From Clostridia bacterium (GTDB lineage Bacteria > Bacillota > Clostridia > Christensenellales > Borkfalkiaceae), in NCBI GenBank assembly GCA_017463105.1, contig JAFTPU010000006.1:1-41875 (forward strand): DNA of 41,875 nucleotides, read 5' to 3'. The notes under the pieces were generated by a model that searched no databases, had not been told where the DNA came from, and saw nothing but the letters and a program-made list of their open reading frames with translations. The position numbers and the translations under genes are program-made. This document shows, in pieces, positions 29,971-39,187 of this stretch. Position 1 is the stretch's first letter. The number at the start of each line of letters is the position of its first letter.

Positions 29971-32949
29971 TTACGAATATGTACGCATATTGAGATAAGT
30001 CCCGCCACTATTCGTCGTGCTCGTGTATTTTACTTCAATGTAATACGTAGAATAACGACTTAAATATGGACTGGCAGATCCGTTTCTGGAAAGGTCCAGT
30101 TCATCTACCTTAACGTTACCGTATTCATCGTAAATCGTTATCGTAATAGAACCGCCACTTGGATAAGACGAATTTCCGTTATAGAAATACACGTAATAAT
30201 AGGTCTGCGTAGTAAACTTACAATATATTGCCTCTCCTTCGGAAAGATAAAGATAATTCGCCGTTACACTGCTGGAACTGTTACTCGACGACATTCCCAA
30301 GCTCGTTAAATCGCTTGCGTACGAAACGTTTAACGAATATTCGTAAGAAGTCGTCGCATTTACTACAACATAGTAGGTTTCCCCAGAATTGCAATACGAT
30401 TGAATAAAGCTTCCGGCGTTGCTATCAGAATCCGAGGCACAGCAATAGTCGTACGTATCGTAAAGTGCTATCCCCGAATTAAAGGTCGTATTATTGACAG
30501 TAAATACATAATAATTACTATCTGTGGGCACAAACTTAAACCATACGTCTATACTGTAATTATCGCTCGGCGCAGTATACGTACCAGTCGAATATATTTC
30601 AATTGCACTCGTGCGAGAAGCACCCACTTTCTCTACTTCAATATTCGTATAGAACGTTCCCGTGTGGTCATCGCTCCACATTTTCGACACCAAATAATAG
30701 GTTTCGCCCGCGCGGATTGTATACGTGATTTCGTATTGTCTGTATTCACTACCACTATCGTCATCAGAAGCAACTTGCTCGTTCAATGCATTATACAAAA
30801 TCCCATACGTATCGTATTGCGTGGAATATATAGACGAATAGAAGGTATACTGTCTATCATACGAGCTGTCGTTGGTTATCTTGTAATAAACGATTTGTCC
30901 TGCTGTAGCGATGTTCGTTTCATACTGTCCAGCAGTAGCCTCGATCGCCGTTCCGAAGCTGTTACCGTTCAATATCACCGCGCTCATTTCAAAGCTGAAC
31001 GTGCCCGTGTTACCGCCTAAATGCACGCGAATATAATACGTTTGACCTGCTTCCAAATCACGCGTAAGCAAGAAATTCGGATATTCCGCGCTGTCGTCAT
31101 CACTATCGATTTGATTATACTCCGAATCGTACAATACGATACGGGGATCGTTGTTATTTGCTTGCGAAGTAAAGGTATAAGCGCCGCTTGCCGTCGGTCT
31201 GAATACGTAATACGTACCGTCCGCGTTGCTTACGGTAACGTTATTCGTGCCCATAACCGCTTCGATCGCCGTTTCAAACGTTTCGCCTGCAACCGATTCT
31301 CTGTCAATAGTGAAATCAAACGAGCCCGAATAACCGCCGCTACAATACCCCACTTTAATATAATAGGTGTTACCCGCCGACAATTCGTAAGAAATTCTGA
31401 AATCGCCGTTCCCGCCGCCTTGATCATCGTAGTCTAATTCATATTGATTGTAATCGTACAAATACGCGTCCGTATCGCTATACGCCGACGAATAAATATT
31501 GTAGGTAGCGGTTACTTCGGGGGTAAACGCGTAATACTTATATCCGTAATTTTCAATCTCTACCGTATAAGTTCCAAGTTCTGCCTCAATCGCCGTTTCG
31601 AACGTTTCGCCCTCGGCGTATTCTCTTTCGATAGTAAACGTAAACGAACCGTAATTATTACTCATACAGGTTGCAATATAATACGTTTCGCCAGCCGTTA
31701 ATTCGTAAAAGATAGAAAACTGCCAATTGTTTGCGCCGTCATCGTCATACACAAGTTGGGTATACTCAGCATTATACAAATAGCCTTTCGTGTCGTAATC
31801 AGTGCTGGGCATCGTGCCGTAAATATTATACGTACCGCTTACGCTCGGCGTAAATACGTAATATACAAGCTGACCGCTCTGATTGATATATGCGCTGTTT
31901 TCACCGATAACAGCCTCGATCGCCGTTTCGAAGGTTTCGCCCGCGACCGTATCGGGATATAAATTGAACGTAAATTCGCCCGTTCTCGAAGCGGATTGAT
32001 ACCCAACTTCAATATAGTAAATTGCATTAGTCGAAAGCCCTTCGATATTCAGCGTAGAGTTTGCGGAAATTTGCTGTGCGTTTATTTCCACGCCAACATT
32101 GCTCATCCAAATATGCCCGTCGCAATCGTAAATCGTAACTACTACCGTTCTGCTTGCGTTGTTTACAAACGTCCAAGTTGCGCCGTTTACACCGTTCGTT
32201 TCAAAGCGGTAAATTTTCTTTTGACCGCTTTCTTCGATTTCTACGGTATTTGTATTATACTCGCCAACGCTCGCCACGATCACGTCGTCGAAAGGATCGT
32301 CCATATCCGTATCGCCGCTGTCGCTGTCGGTGTCACTACCGTCGCTGTCACTACCGTTGGTGTCGCTGTCGCTGTCACTACCGTCGGTGTCACTACCAGT
32401 GTCACTACCGTCGCTGTCACTGTCGTCTTCACTGTCCGAGGGGCTTTGCGGATTACCGCCCATAATATCGGCAAATTCCTCTCCCAAAATATCCTCTGCC
32501 ATATCCTCGTTTTCTTCACCCAAAACGAACAAAGAACATTCGGAAACGTCCTCGGAAATAAGTTCAAGCGTATATTTTTCGCCCTCTTCCAAATCGCCCG
32601 CAATCGCGATCGGATTACCGCAATCGCTACCGAAAGCGTACTGTCCGACTTCTTCGTCGTCCTCGTCGTAGAGATACATGTACAGCTCGCCTGCGTCTCC
32701 CAGCAGCATATCCTCCACGCTTCCCGCGTACGCCATAAACACGTAATTATCCTCACGCTTTGGTGTGAAGGTATAGATCGCCGTATCGTTTTCTTCAAAG
32801 CTGACCGTGATCTTCTCCCCCTCGATAAGCTCGTTCGAAGACTTTTTCGAACCACCGCTACTACTACCCTTGTCGTCGCCGCAAGCCGTCAAGCCGAACG
32901 CAAGACCGAAGCCCGCCAACAGCATCAGAGTTTTCTTCCACAGTTTCAT
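29971..32949 (-). CDS. Large surface lipoprotein with repeated PPC-like beta domains
   Basis: Begins with a lipoprotein signal peptide, MKLWKKTLMLLAGFGLAFGL followed by the lipobox cysteine of LTAC. The open frame extends 15 codons upstream, but GGGAGGATCGGGA fixes the start at 32949. After a Ser/Gly linker and a first beta domain comes a low-complexity Ser-Asp-Gly stretch (about residues 175-212), then a series of domains of about 110 residues, each opening with GETFETAIEA or a variant (at least five units) and containing YYIKVGY/TYYIATC-type strands. These resemble bacterial pre-peptidase C-terminal (PPC) domains: calcium- or glycan-associated beta sandwiches. There is no catalytic domain. 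At 992 aa it probably projects from the membrane as an adhesin or matrix component; that role is inferred. Confidence 0.8.
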   Translation of the reverse strand: MKLWKKTLMLLAGFGLAFGLTACGDDKGSSSGGSKKSSNELIEGEKITVSFEENDTAIYTFTPKREDNYVFMAYAGSVEDMLLGDAGELYMYLYDEDDEEVGQYAFGSDCGNPIAIAGDLEEGEKYTLELISEDVSECSLFVLGEENEDMAEDILGEEFADIMGGNPQSPSDSEDDSDSDGSDTGSDTDGSDSDSDTNGSDSDGSDTDSDSGDTDMDDPFDDVIVASVGEYNTNTVEIEESGQKKIYRFETNGVNGATWTFVNNASRTVVVTIYDCDGHIWMSNVGVEINAQQISANSTLNIEGLSTNAIYYIEVGYQSASRTGEFTFNLYPDTVAGETFETAIEAVIGENSAYINQSGQLVYYVFTPSVSGTYNIYGTMPSTDYDTKGYLYNAEYTQLVYDDDGANNWQFSIFYELTAGETYYIATCMSNNYGSFTFTIEREYAEGETFETAIEAELGTYTVEIENYGYKYYAFTPEVTATYNIYSSAYSDTDAYLYDYNQYELDYDDQGGGNGDFRISYELSAGNTYYIKVGYCSGGYSGSFDFTIDRESVAGETFETAIEAVMGTNNVTVSNADGTYYVFRPTASGAYTFTSQANNNDPRIVLYDSEYNQIDSDDDSAEYPNFLLTRDLEAGQTYYIRVHLGGNTGTFSFEMSAVILNGNSFGTAIEATAGQYETNIATAGQIVYYKITNDSSYDRQYTFYSSIYSTQYDTYGILYNALNEQVASDDDSGSEYRQYEITYTIRAGETYYLVSKMWSDDHTGTFYTNIEVEKVGASRTSAIEIYSTGTYTAPSDNYSIDVWFKFVPTDSNYYVFTVNNTTFNSGIALYDTYDYCCASDSDSNAGSFIQSYCNSGETYYVVVNATTSYEYSLNVSYASDLTSLGMSSSNSSSSVTANYLYLSEGEAIYCKFTTQTYYYVYFYNGNSSYPSGGSITITIYDEYGNVKVDELDLSRNGSASPYLSRYSTYYIEVKYTSTTNSGGTYLNMRTYS

Positions 32950-32974
32950 TCCCGATCCTCCCGATAAAGTTTTT

Positions 32975-33010
32975 ATTTGTCGTATCTGCGACAAATAGCC
33001 CCGCGGGGCT
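32975..33010 (-). promoter_or_regulatory. Paired leader hairpins before the PPC lipoprotein gene
   Basis: Minus strand: AGCCCCGCGGGGCT (33010-32997) immediately followed by ATTTGTCG-cagata-CGACAAAT (32996-32975). It begins about 14 nt after the predicted transcription start. The 14-mer palindrome is identical to the one at 39098-39111. Confidence 0.7.
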
Positions 33011-33030
33011 GAATATACCTATACGATTAT

Positions 33031-33059
33031 ATTATATAGTAAATAGCTTTACTTGTCAA
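33031..33059 (-). promoter_or_regulatory. Strong promoter of the PPC lipoprotein gene
   Basis: Minus strand TTGACA (33059-33054), 17-nt spacer, TATAAT (33036-33031): full consensus. Predicted start near 33024. Confidence 0.9.
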
Positions 33060-33087
33060 CCAAAAGTCAAGCTTTCGCCAAAAAAAG

Positions 33088-33124
33088 CCAAAAAACAAAG
33101 CTCGGGAATGCTCCCAAGCTCTGT
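33088..33124 (-). terminator. Terminator of the zinc-ribbon/PPC membrane protein gene
   Basis: Minus strand ACAGAGCTTGGGA pairs with TCCCGAGCTTTGT (13 bp, two G-U pairs that exist only on this strand), loop GCAT, then TTTTTTGG. It begins 26 nt after the stop. Confidence 0.85.
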
Positions 33125-33149
33125 TTTTGTTTACGTTATAAAAGGTTGA

Positions 33150-36100
33150 TTACGCTTCGTAAAGGTTGAAGGAGAAGCTACCCGTTTTGGTGGAAGATTT
33201 GTAAGCCACTTCAACGTAGTAGGTCGAGCTTCTCGAAAGACCGCTGATTTCAAGCGTGCTACCCGAAGAAACGGATACGCCGTCGTATTCCTCTACAACC
33301 TCCTTGTCTTCGTCATAAATCGTAACCTTTATGGAAGTAGTCGCGTTGTTTACGAGATTCCAAGTTGCATTTCTCGTGGAAGTCGTTTCGAAGCTGAACA
33401 ATGCGCTCGCACCTTTTTCTTCGATATCCACGCTATTTTTCTTGCTTGAAGAACTACCCGTCTTTGCAACGGACGCGTCCGCAAACTTATCGTTCGCACT
33501 GCTGTCGCCGCCCATAGCCGTGGTTTCGCCGATGATGTAAAGATTACATTCATGAGATTTATCGTCGGGATCGTATTCGGTGCTGATCGAAATATAATAC
33601 GTTTGTTCCGCTTCGAGGTCTATCTGAAGCATTACGGGATTACCGTAATTGGTGCCCGAACCGACAGAATTTTCTTCCTCGTCGTAAACGTAAACGTAAA
33701 GCTGGCGAGAATCATATTCCTGAGTTTCCACGTCGCCGTTCCAAACAACGATCCTATGCGTTTCCGAACGTTCGGGGGTATATTTATACCATCTGTCGAG
33801 ATTGCTGTCGAGGCTGACCTCGATCGCGTCCTCATACGTAGCGGTTTCTTTTGCCTTGATAGCGTTATCTTTGCTGCTACCGGGAAGTTTCACCGCACCG
33901 ACGATACCTACCACCAGCATAAATACTGCCAACAGAACGTACAGAATACCTGTCTTCTTCTTACCCGAAAGTTTCGCAACAGGCAAAATTCCCAAGCAAG
34001 CTAAGGCAACAGCCGCGGAAATAAGGGCGAATACAAACGAAAGGATCACCGCAACAAGCGAAGCGCCCATTCCCAAGAAGGAAATTCCCATCGAGAGAAG
34101 CATGATTGCCACTACTACCAACAGCGCGCCAAACATCGAGCCCTTTGCGCCCGAGCTCTTCTTTGCTTTCGGCGCGGAAGCCGATTTCTTCGTCAGCTTA
34201 TTCTTCAACGAGCCGAACAGACCGCCCACAGTGGAAACCACCGACGAAACCGTGCTTGCGGGCGCACCGTTCTGTTCCGCATATACGGAACCCGCTTTCG
34301 CAAGCCCTTTACGCTTGAAGGTGCGCACTTCGGGAACGGGTTCGTAGATGATCTCTTTATCCGTCTTTTTCTTGCCGAAGCACCCGCCCTTCTGCGATAC
34401 CTTACCGCTGGGCAGACCGAGCGTCAGAATAAGCTTGCTCTTTTCGGTGTTCTTGTTGTATACGAAGTATCTCTTAACGTGATAGGTCGCATAGGAAACC
34501 GTAGGCTCGCCGTTTCTCTTTTCGGAGGGCGTCGTAACCTTATAGCGCAGGTCTTCTTCCTTCGAATAGTAAAGCGAATTTTCGTCGAAATTCTTCATGC
34601 GGGCGATATTGAACACCAATTTCTTGACGTTTCTGCCCTGCATATCCATCTTGTAGAGGGAGCGGGAAACCACGTCGTCGTCCACGAGCTCTTTGCGTTC
34701 GTAGCAGATCGAATCCTTGTTGATGATGATACCGTCGTTGCCCTTCGTATTGCGTTCCATATCGTTTGCGATAACGCGGTTTTCTCTGCCGTCCGTGCGA
34801 ACGATGTGCAGATTGTCCCAGCAATCGAGGTAGTAGAGATAGTTTTCGGTAAATTCGACGATCTCTTTAAACTGCGTGCAGATGACCACGCGGGTCTTGC
34901 CGTCGCCGCTTAATTTTACGAGAACGGAGTTGTAGCCGCCGCCCTTCTTCACGTACAGCCAGCCTGCGCGTTCGCCGACGATGTTTTCAACGTTACGCAT
35001 GATCTCCATACGTTCCGTACCGTCGAGGTTATTGCGCATAAGCGGGCAATATTCGTCGTTACCGATCGTGTAGTAGATCTTATCCTTCGCCACGCAGAAG
35101 TAGTCGAGGATATTGTCTTCGATAAGGACGTCCTGACCGTTTTCCACGTTGTATACGCGCAGGTCGCGGTTGTAAGCGTTGGGCTTCCACAGCGAATAGA
35201 TAACGTGCCCCTTGAGTACGTTATGAATCTGACAATCCTCGTCGAGTATCTTCGAGTTGGTACCCTTCACCACGTCGCAGACCATAAGGCGGGTCTTATC
35301 CTTATCCTTTTCGGTGGGCGCGGAGATCGTGTAGAAGAGTTCGTCCTCGTAATAGTCGGCGATATCCACCATTTCGGGAATGATCGGACGGGAAGAATTG
35401 CTCTTCATGTCGACGAGAATTACCGTGAAATTGTTCTTGCGTTCCACAGGCTCTGCCTTCTTGAAGAAGGAGAAGCAGCCCTTCTTTTCCTCTTTGAGCG
35501 AAAGCTTCTTCTTGAAGAAGAAACCCGAACCGTTGCGGAGGAAGCGAAGATCGTACTCTTCGCCGTCGCAAAGGTAATCTTCCTTCTTACCCGAATCGAG
35601 CGCGGTTTCGATCTTGGAGAATACGTCGTAGCAGGTAATGCCTTTGTCTTTCTTGAAATAGTACAAACGGCTTGCATAGCAGGTAATGATCTGTTCGATG
35701 CCTTTTACGATCGGTTCGTCTGCGGGTACGCCGTTTACGACTTCATACAGCGAAAGCGCGGTCTGCACTTCCATGTCCGTCTGCTGATCCTTCTTCAATA
35801 TCTTGGACACGTTGAGTGCCGCGGGCATGATCGACTCTTCCTTGAAAATGAAGGTCTTGCCCATGAAGCGGAAGAACTCGAAGTTATAATTGAAATATCT
35901 GTTGATCTTCTTTATGTATTCGATACTGTCCGCATAGCCGCGAATGGATTCGAACATCGCGAGCGCTTCGCTCTTGTTGGGATTCGCGTCGGCGAGCTTA
36001 TCGCAAGCGGACTGATACACGCTTGCCGCGTCGATGCCCATCTGGCTGAATTCAAGGCTCTTTTTGCGGTTGAGTTCTTCTTTTGCCGCCGCATAAGAAG

Positions 36101-36773
36101 GAACCTCCGCGATCTCCTTCACTTCGCGCACCTTTGCGTCGAACGCCTTTTTGAGATCGGTAAGATCCTTCTGCATTTCCGTGAGCTTATCTGCGGAAAG
36201 GCTGAATTTCTGCGCGTATTTCACGTCGGAATCGAGCTGCTTGAAGATCGCCGCCTTGTTCTTTTCGAGCGCCGCAAGGATCTTACAGTACGTGTCGAAG
36301 GAAGCATACGCCTCGGTGTTATCCTCGGGGTTATACGCTTCGCCGATCTTCTTTTCAAGCTCGGCAAGACCTTCGAGTTTTTTACGAAGGGGGATCGCAA
36401 GTCCCTTATAATCAAGATACCACGACTGACCGTTCGCGCCGTTCTTGATCTTGTTCTTTTCGATGATCTCGGCGATTTCGGAAATCACGATCTCCGTAGT
36501 GCCCTGATATTCCTCCCAATCGTAATTTTCGAAATAGTTTTCGACGTATACGATGCCCGATTCGGGGTTATCGAAGCCCATCATCATCGACAGAGCCGCC
36601 GCGCTCGACGCGCCGACGCCCCCTACGCTACCGTTCGACGATGCTTTGTCGCTGAACATGGACGTATCGACAGAGCTGTCGCATGCATTACAAAACACCG
36701 TTGCGTCGCCTTTGCCGTACACCAATTTGTTGCCGCAATTGGGACAAAGACCCGTTAAACTTGTTTCACTCAA
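33150..36773 (-). CDS. Zinc-ribbon membrane protein with propeller-like and PPC-like domains
   Basis: A 1207-aa multi-domain protein. A zinc ribbon (C10, C13, C28, C31; CPNCGNKL ... VFCNACDSS) opens it. Residues about 90-330 are helical, perhaps coiled coil. Residues about 430-800 contain repeated YYT/LYY...NLDGTER-type strands resembling DUF5050 beta-propeller blades. Hydrophobic segments at about 875-960 form three to four membrane helices. After them come two PPC-like beta domains, about 985-1090 and 1115-1207. The last one (ATWNLVNNATTSIKVTIYDE ... YYVEVAYKSSTKTGSFSFNL) is clearly homologous to a domain in the next gene's lipoprotein. The N-terminal ribbon and propeller are thus cytoplasmic and the C-terminal domains outside, or the reverse. 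The ATG has AGGAGG. Function unknown; a sensor or envelope scaffold is a guess. Confidence 0.75.
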   Translation of the reverse strand: MSETSLTGLCPNCGNKLVYGKGDATVFCNACDSSVDTSMFSDKASSNGSVGGVGASSAAALSMMMGFDNPESGIVYVENYFENYDWEEYQGTTEIVISEIAEIIEKNKIKNGANGQSWYLDYKGLAIPLRKKLEGLAELEKKIGEAYNPEDNTEAYASFDTYCKILAALEKNKAAIFKQLDSDVKYAQKFSLSADKLTEMQKDLTDLKKAFDAKVREVKEIAEVPSYAAAKEELNRKKSLEFSQMGIDAASVYQSACDKLADANPNKSEALAMFESIRGYADSIEYIKKINRYFNYNFEFFRFMGKTFIFKEESIMPAALNVSKILKKDQQTDMEVQTALSLYEVVNGVPADEPIVKGIEQIITCYASRLYYFKKDKGITCYDVFSKIETALDSGKKEDYLCDGEEYDLRFLRNGSGFFFKKKLSLKEEKKGCFSFFKKAEPVERKNNFTVILVDMKSNSSRPIIPEMVDIADYYEDELFYTISAPTEKDKDKTRLMVCDVVKGTNSKILDEDCQIHNVLKGHVIYSLWKPNAYNRDLRVYNVENGQDVLIEDNILDYFCVAKDKIYYTIGNDEYCPLMRNNLDGTERMEIMRNVENIVGERAGWLYVKKGGGYNSVLVKLSGDGKTRVVICTQFKEIVEFTENYLYYLDCWDNLHIVRTDGRENRVIANDMERNTKGNDGIIINKDSICYERKELVDDDVVSRSLYKMDMQGRNVKKLVFNIARMKNFDENSLYYSKEEDLRYKVTTPSEKRNGEPTVSYATYHVKRYFVYNKNTEKSKLILTLGLPSGKVSQKGGCFGKKKTDKEIIYEPVPEVRTFKRKGLAKAGSVYAEQNGAPASTVSSVVSTVGGLFGSLKNKLTKKSASAPKAKKSSGAKGSMFGALLVVVAIMLLSMGISFLGMGASLVAVILSFVFALISAAVALACLGILPVAKLSGKKKTGILYVLLAVFMLVVGIVGAVKLPGSSKDNAIKAKETATYEDAIEVSLDSNLDRWYKYTPERSETHRIVVWNGDVETQEYDSRQLYVYVYDEEENSVGSGTNYGNPVMLQIDLEAEQTYYISISTEYDPDDKSHECNLYIIGETTAMGGDSSANDKFADASVAKTGSSSSKKNSVDIEEKGASALFSFETTSTRNATWNLVNNATTSIKVTIYDEDKEVVEEYDGVSVSSGSTLEISGLSRSSTYYVEVAYKSSTKTGSFSFNLYEA

Positions 36774-36807
36774 TTTTGTGTCCTCCTACACTTTTTCTTT
36801 TTATATT

Positions 36808-37182
36808 TCAAGGATAATCCTCGCCGCCGTTCGGCGGATGGCACCTCGTTATACGACGAATACCCTTGATAATACCGTAAATGAGTCCGTATTTTTTGAT
36901 CGCCATGATCATATACGTCGAGCACGTGGGCTGAAAACGGCACCTGTCGCGCACCTTAAGCGGCGCGAACGCCTTATAACACAGCACGACGCCGATGACG
37001 AAGCGTTTGACGAAAAAATACGTTGTTATCCCGCCGAGCGTATAAAATATCCAGCCTTGGATCGGGATATATTCCACCGCCGCGGGAATACCGAGCGCCC
37101 ACAAAAGGACGGTCAGTACGGGCGGAAGAACCGCGTACGTAACGAGATCGAGCGTCCTGACCTCGCGAAACTGTTTTTTCAT
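36808..37182 (-). CDS. yidD: YidD-family membrane protein insertion factor with N-terminal membrane extension
   Basis: The C-terminal half has the YidD signature: CYKAFAPLKVRDRCRFQPTC, SxY, then AIKKYGLIYGIIKGIRRITR and CHPPNGGEDY. YidD helps YidC-dependent insertion of membrane proteins. The usual protein is 70-90 aa and its gene lies between rnpA and yidC; here it is 124 aa, with two extra hydrophobic segments at about 13-32 and 42-60, and sits among envelope genes. Its start overlaps the upstream membrane-protein gene by 4 nt, so it is translated together with it. It may be a second, specialised copy. Confidence 0.88.
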   Translation of the reverse strand: MKKQFREVRTLDLVTYAVLPPVLTVLLWALGIPAAVEYIPIQGWIFYTLGGITTYFFVKRFVIGVVLCYKAFAPLKVRDRCRFQPTCSTYMIMAIKKYGLIYGIIKGIRRITRCHPPNGGEDYP

Positions 37183-37895
37183 TTCAGCAGCAAACAGCGG
37201 CTGTTTCTTCTTTCCAACTGAAGCTCGCCCTTCTTCACGAGCTCGACCGCTTCTTCCTCCGCGCCCTCCGCGATCTTCGCGACGATCTGTTCGACGGTGG
37301 CGGAAAGCTCGGCTTCCACGCCCGCGAGCGCCGCATGGCTCATCGGATCGCTGAAACGGATTTTGTCGGCGAAATCCTGTAACGCCTTTTTCGTTTCAAC
37401 GCCCTTTGCCGCCGCCGCGCAACCGTCGACGTCCGATTTCAAAAGACGGATAAAGAGCACCTTTTGTTTGACGTGGCGTTCGTTACGCGCGATGTACGCC
37501 GCGCCGAAGATCGAATATCCCGCCACGAGGATATGCGCCGCCATAAGCACGATCTCGATGACGAGCGGAATCGTCACGTTGTTTACGACGTCCTCGTAAA
37601 CAAGGGGAATTTTATAGATAAACAGACACGCCACGGTGATATACGCGCCGCCAAAAAGATAGCAAAGATAATACGCGATCGGCATCTGCACGATTTCGTC
37701 GCCGTTTTTCTTGCTTGCCCAAAGGTGCAACCCGACGCACCAGATCAGGTTCCACGGCACCGCGAACGCCCACGTGACCCAAAACACGGGCGTGTATATG
37801 CTGCGCTCGGGCGCGGTGAGGAATACGATCGCGTTGAGCGCGAACGCCACCAGCACGAACGCCAATAAAAGAAGTATTCTACCCGTTTTTTTCAT
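37179..37895 (-). CDS. Four-helix membrane protein
   Basis: A 238-aa protein with transmembrane segments at about residues 6-28, 38-60, 72-95 and 107-132 (VIEIVLMAAHILVAGYSIFG), then a cytoplasmic helical tail of about 100 residues with charged repeats (EAELSATVEQIVAKIAEGAE) ending in LERRNSRCLLLK. The family is not recognised. It lies 18 nt after the SPFH/zinc-ribbon gene and overlaps yidD by 4 nt, so the three form one operon. A role with the SPFH protein at the membrane is plausible from context only. Confidence 0.8.
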   Translation of the reverse strand: MKKTGRILLLLAFVLVAFALNAIVFLTAPERSIYTPVFWVTWAFAVPWNLIWCVGLHLWASKKNGDEIVQMPIAYYLCYLFGGAYITVACLFIYKIPLVYEDVVNNVTIPLVIEIVLMAAHILVAGYSIFGAAYIARNERHVKQKVLFIRLLKSDVDGCAAAAKGVETKKALQDFADKIRFSDPMSHAALAGVEAELSATVEQIVAKIAEGAEEEAVELVKKGELQLERRNSRCLLLK

Positions 37896-37913
37896 AACAA
37901 AACCTCTTTACGA

Positions 37914-39041
37914 TTATTCGAGCTTCGTGCCGCAATTGGTACAGAATTTACCGCCTGCGGGTGCGGGAGAGCCGCATTCGGGACAGAATCTCTGTTTGGG
38001 CTCCTGTTTCTGTCCGCAATTAGGGCAGAATTTCGCGCCCGCCGCGATCGGCTGACCGCAACCCGAGCAAACGGAAGCCACCGCGACCGATTGCTGTGCG
38101 TTCGGCTGTCCTGCCGCGCGCATTTCGTTGGTCATCTGACCGACGTCGCGAGCAACGCCCACGCCGACGCCCATGCCGACGCCCATATTGATAAGACCGC
38201 CCGCCGCGCCTTCGTTCTTCGCCGCGTTTTCGAGCACGTCGAAGCGGCGTTCGTCGTAATAGGAATACCCTTCGACCGAACGTGCGTACGCTTTCGCTTC
38301 GCTCATCATACGCACCTTCTGCGCCTCGAGCTCCATCTCCGTCGTCATTTCCAGCCGTCTTTCCTTCGCTTCGCGGAGCTTGACGAGGTCCTGATCGCCC
38401 GCAAGAATGGAATTGATCTCGAAATGCTCGATCTCGATACCGAGATCCTCGACCTTCGCGTTCATCTTCGCCTGTACGCGCGCGCCCAGCTCGCTGAGCT
38501 TGGTCGCGATCTCGAGGATACTCATGCCCTGTTCGACGATAGCGGAGGCGATCGTTTCCTTGATCGAGGACATCATCGCGCCCTTGATCGCACGGCGTAC
38601 GGTGTCTACGTTGACTTCGCGGAGCTGACCGACCACCTTTACGACGAAACGGCGGGAATCCTTGATACGGATACCCGTCTGACCGTTCGAACGCACGTTG
38701 ATAAGCAAATGGTATTTGGGGTCTTCCAACGCGATAGGCATATCCGTACCCCAAAGGATATCGAGTACGCTGACCTTATTGATGAAGAAAACTTCGCAAG
38801 GAAAAGGCGTCGCCCCGCCGAATATTTTACCGAAAATGCGTTTTAAGAAGGGCAGATTTTCGGTGTCGAGCGTATGTTTGCCCGCCGCGAACAGATCGAG
38901 CGCCTGTCCGTTTTTGAAGAACAACGCTTCCTGCGATTCGTATACGATAAGCTGAGATTTCGTGTTGAAATCTTCTATGTAGCTTTTAAAGACCAATTGA
39001 TCGTTCGTCATTTCCTGACTGATAACGTTTAACTGTGCCAT
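37914..39041 (-). CDS. SPFH-domain protein with C-terminal double zinc ribbon (YdjI-like)
   Basis: Residues about 20-235 are an SPFH (band 7) domain of the YdjI/virion-core-like group: QLIVYESQEALFFKNGQALD, ADP-like loops DTENLPFLKRIFGK, and the helical stretch MSSIKETIASAIVEQGMSIL. A Gly/Val/Met-rich linker (GGLINMGVGMGVGVGVARDV) leads to two zinc ribbons: CSGCGQ...CPNCGQ and CPECGS...CTNCGT. Such proteins assemble into large membrane-associated oligomers and in Bacillus YdjI acts with phage-shock-like stress proteins. The frame is open to 39095, but the start at 39041 has GGGAGGGG and the family N-terminus AQLNVI. Transcribed from the promoter at 39159-39187 through paired leader hairpins. 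Confidence 0.9.
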   Translation of the reverse strand: MAQLNVISQEMTNDQLVFKSYIEDFNTKSQLIVYESQEALFFKNGQALDLFAAGKHTLDTENLPFLKRIFGKIFGGATPFPCEVFFINKVSVLDILWGTDMPIALEDPKYHLLINVRSNGQTGIRIKDSRRFVVKVVGQLREVNVDTVRRAIKGAMMSSIKETIASAIVEQGMSILEIATKLSELGARVQAKMNAKVEDLGIEIEHFEINSILAGDQDLVKLREAKERRLEMTTEMELEAQKVRMMSEAKAYARSVEGYSYYDERRFDVLENAAKNEGAAGGLINMGVGMGVGVGVARDVGQMTNEMRAAGQPNAQQSVAVASVCSGCGQPIAAGAKFCPNCGQKQEPKQRFCPECGSPAPAGGKFCTNCGTKLE

Positions 39042-39076
39042 TGGAAACCCCTCCCTGTTTTTTTCGATAATATCTT

Positions 39077-39112
39077 TGTTTGCCGAATACGGCAAACAGC
39101 CCCGCGGGGCTG
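39077..39112 (-). promoter_or_regulatory. Paired leader hairpins before the SPFH gene
   Basis: Minus strand: CAGCCCCGCGGGGCTG (39112-39097) overlapping by two bases TGTTTGCCG-tatt-CGGCAAACA (39098-39077). Same order, spacing and 14-mer as at 32975-33010. On the plus strand TTTTTTT follows, so it might also stop rightward transcripts. Confidence 0.7.
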
Positions 39113-39158
39113 TTTTTTTCGTTAAAATTCCCGCGTGGTCGTTATGGTTATTTTCTTA

Positions 39159-39187
39159 ATTATACAATATCATATCTTAAAAGTCAA
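39159..39187 (-). promoter_or_regulatory. Promoter of the SPFH operon
   Basis: Minus strand TTGACT (39187-39182), 17-nt spacer, TATAAT (39164-39159). Predicted start near 39152 and a leader of about 110 nt. Between 39190 and 39329 I see no gene. Confidence 0.85.

Noticed and set aside
32310-32430. Tandem triplet-rich repeat that could be mistaken for a CRISPR or minisatellite
   Set aside because: It is the coding sequence of the Ser-Asp-Gly linker of the lipoprotein, in frame, with no spacers.
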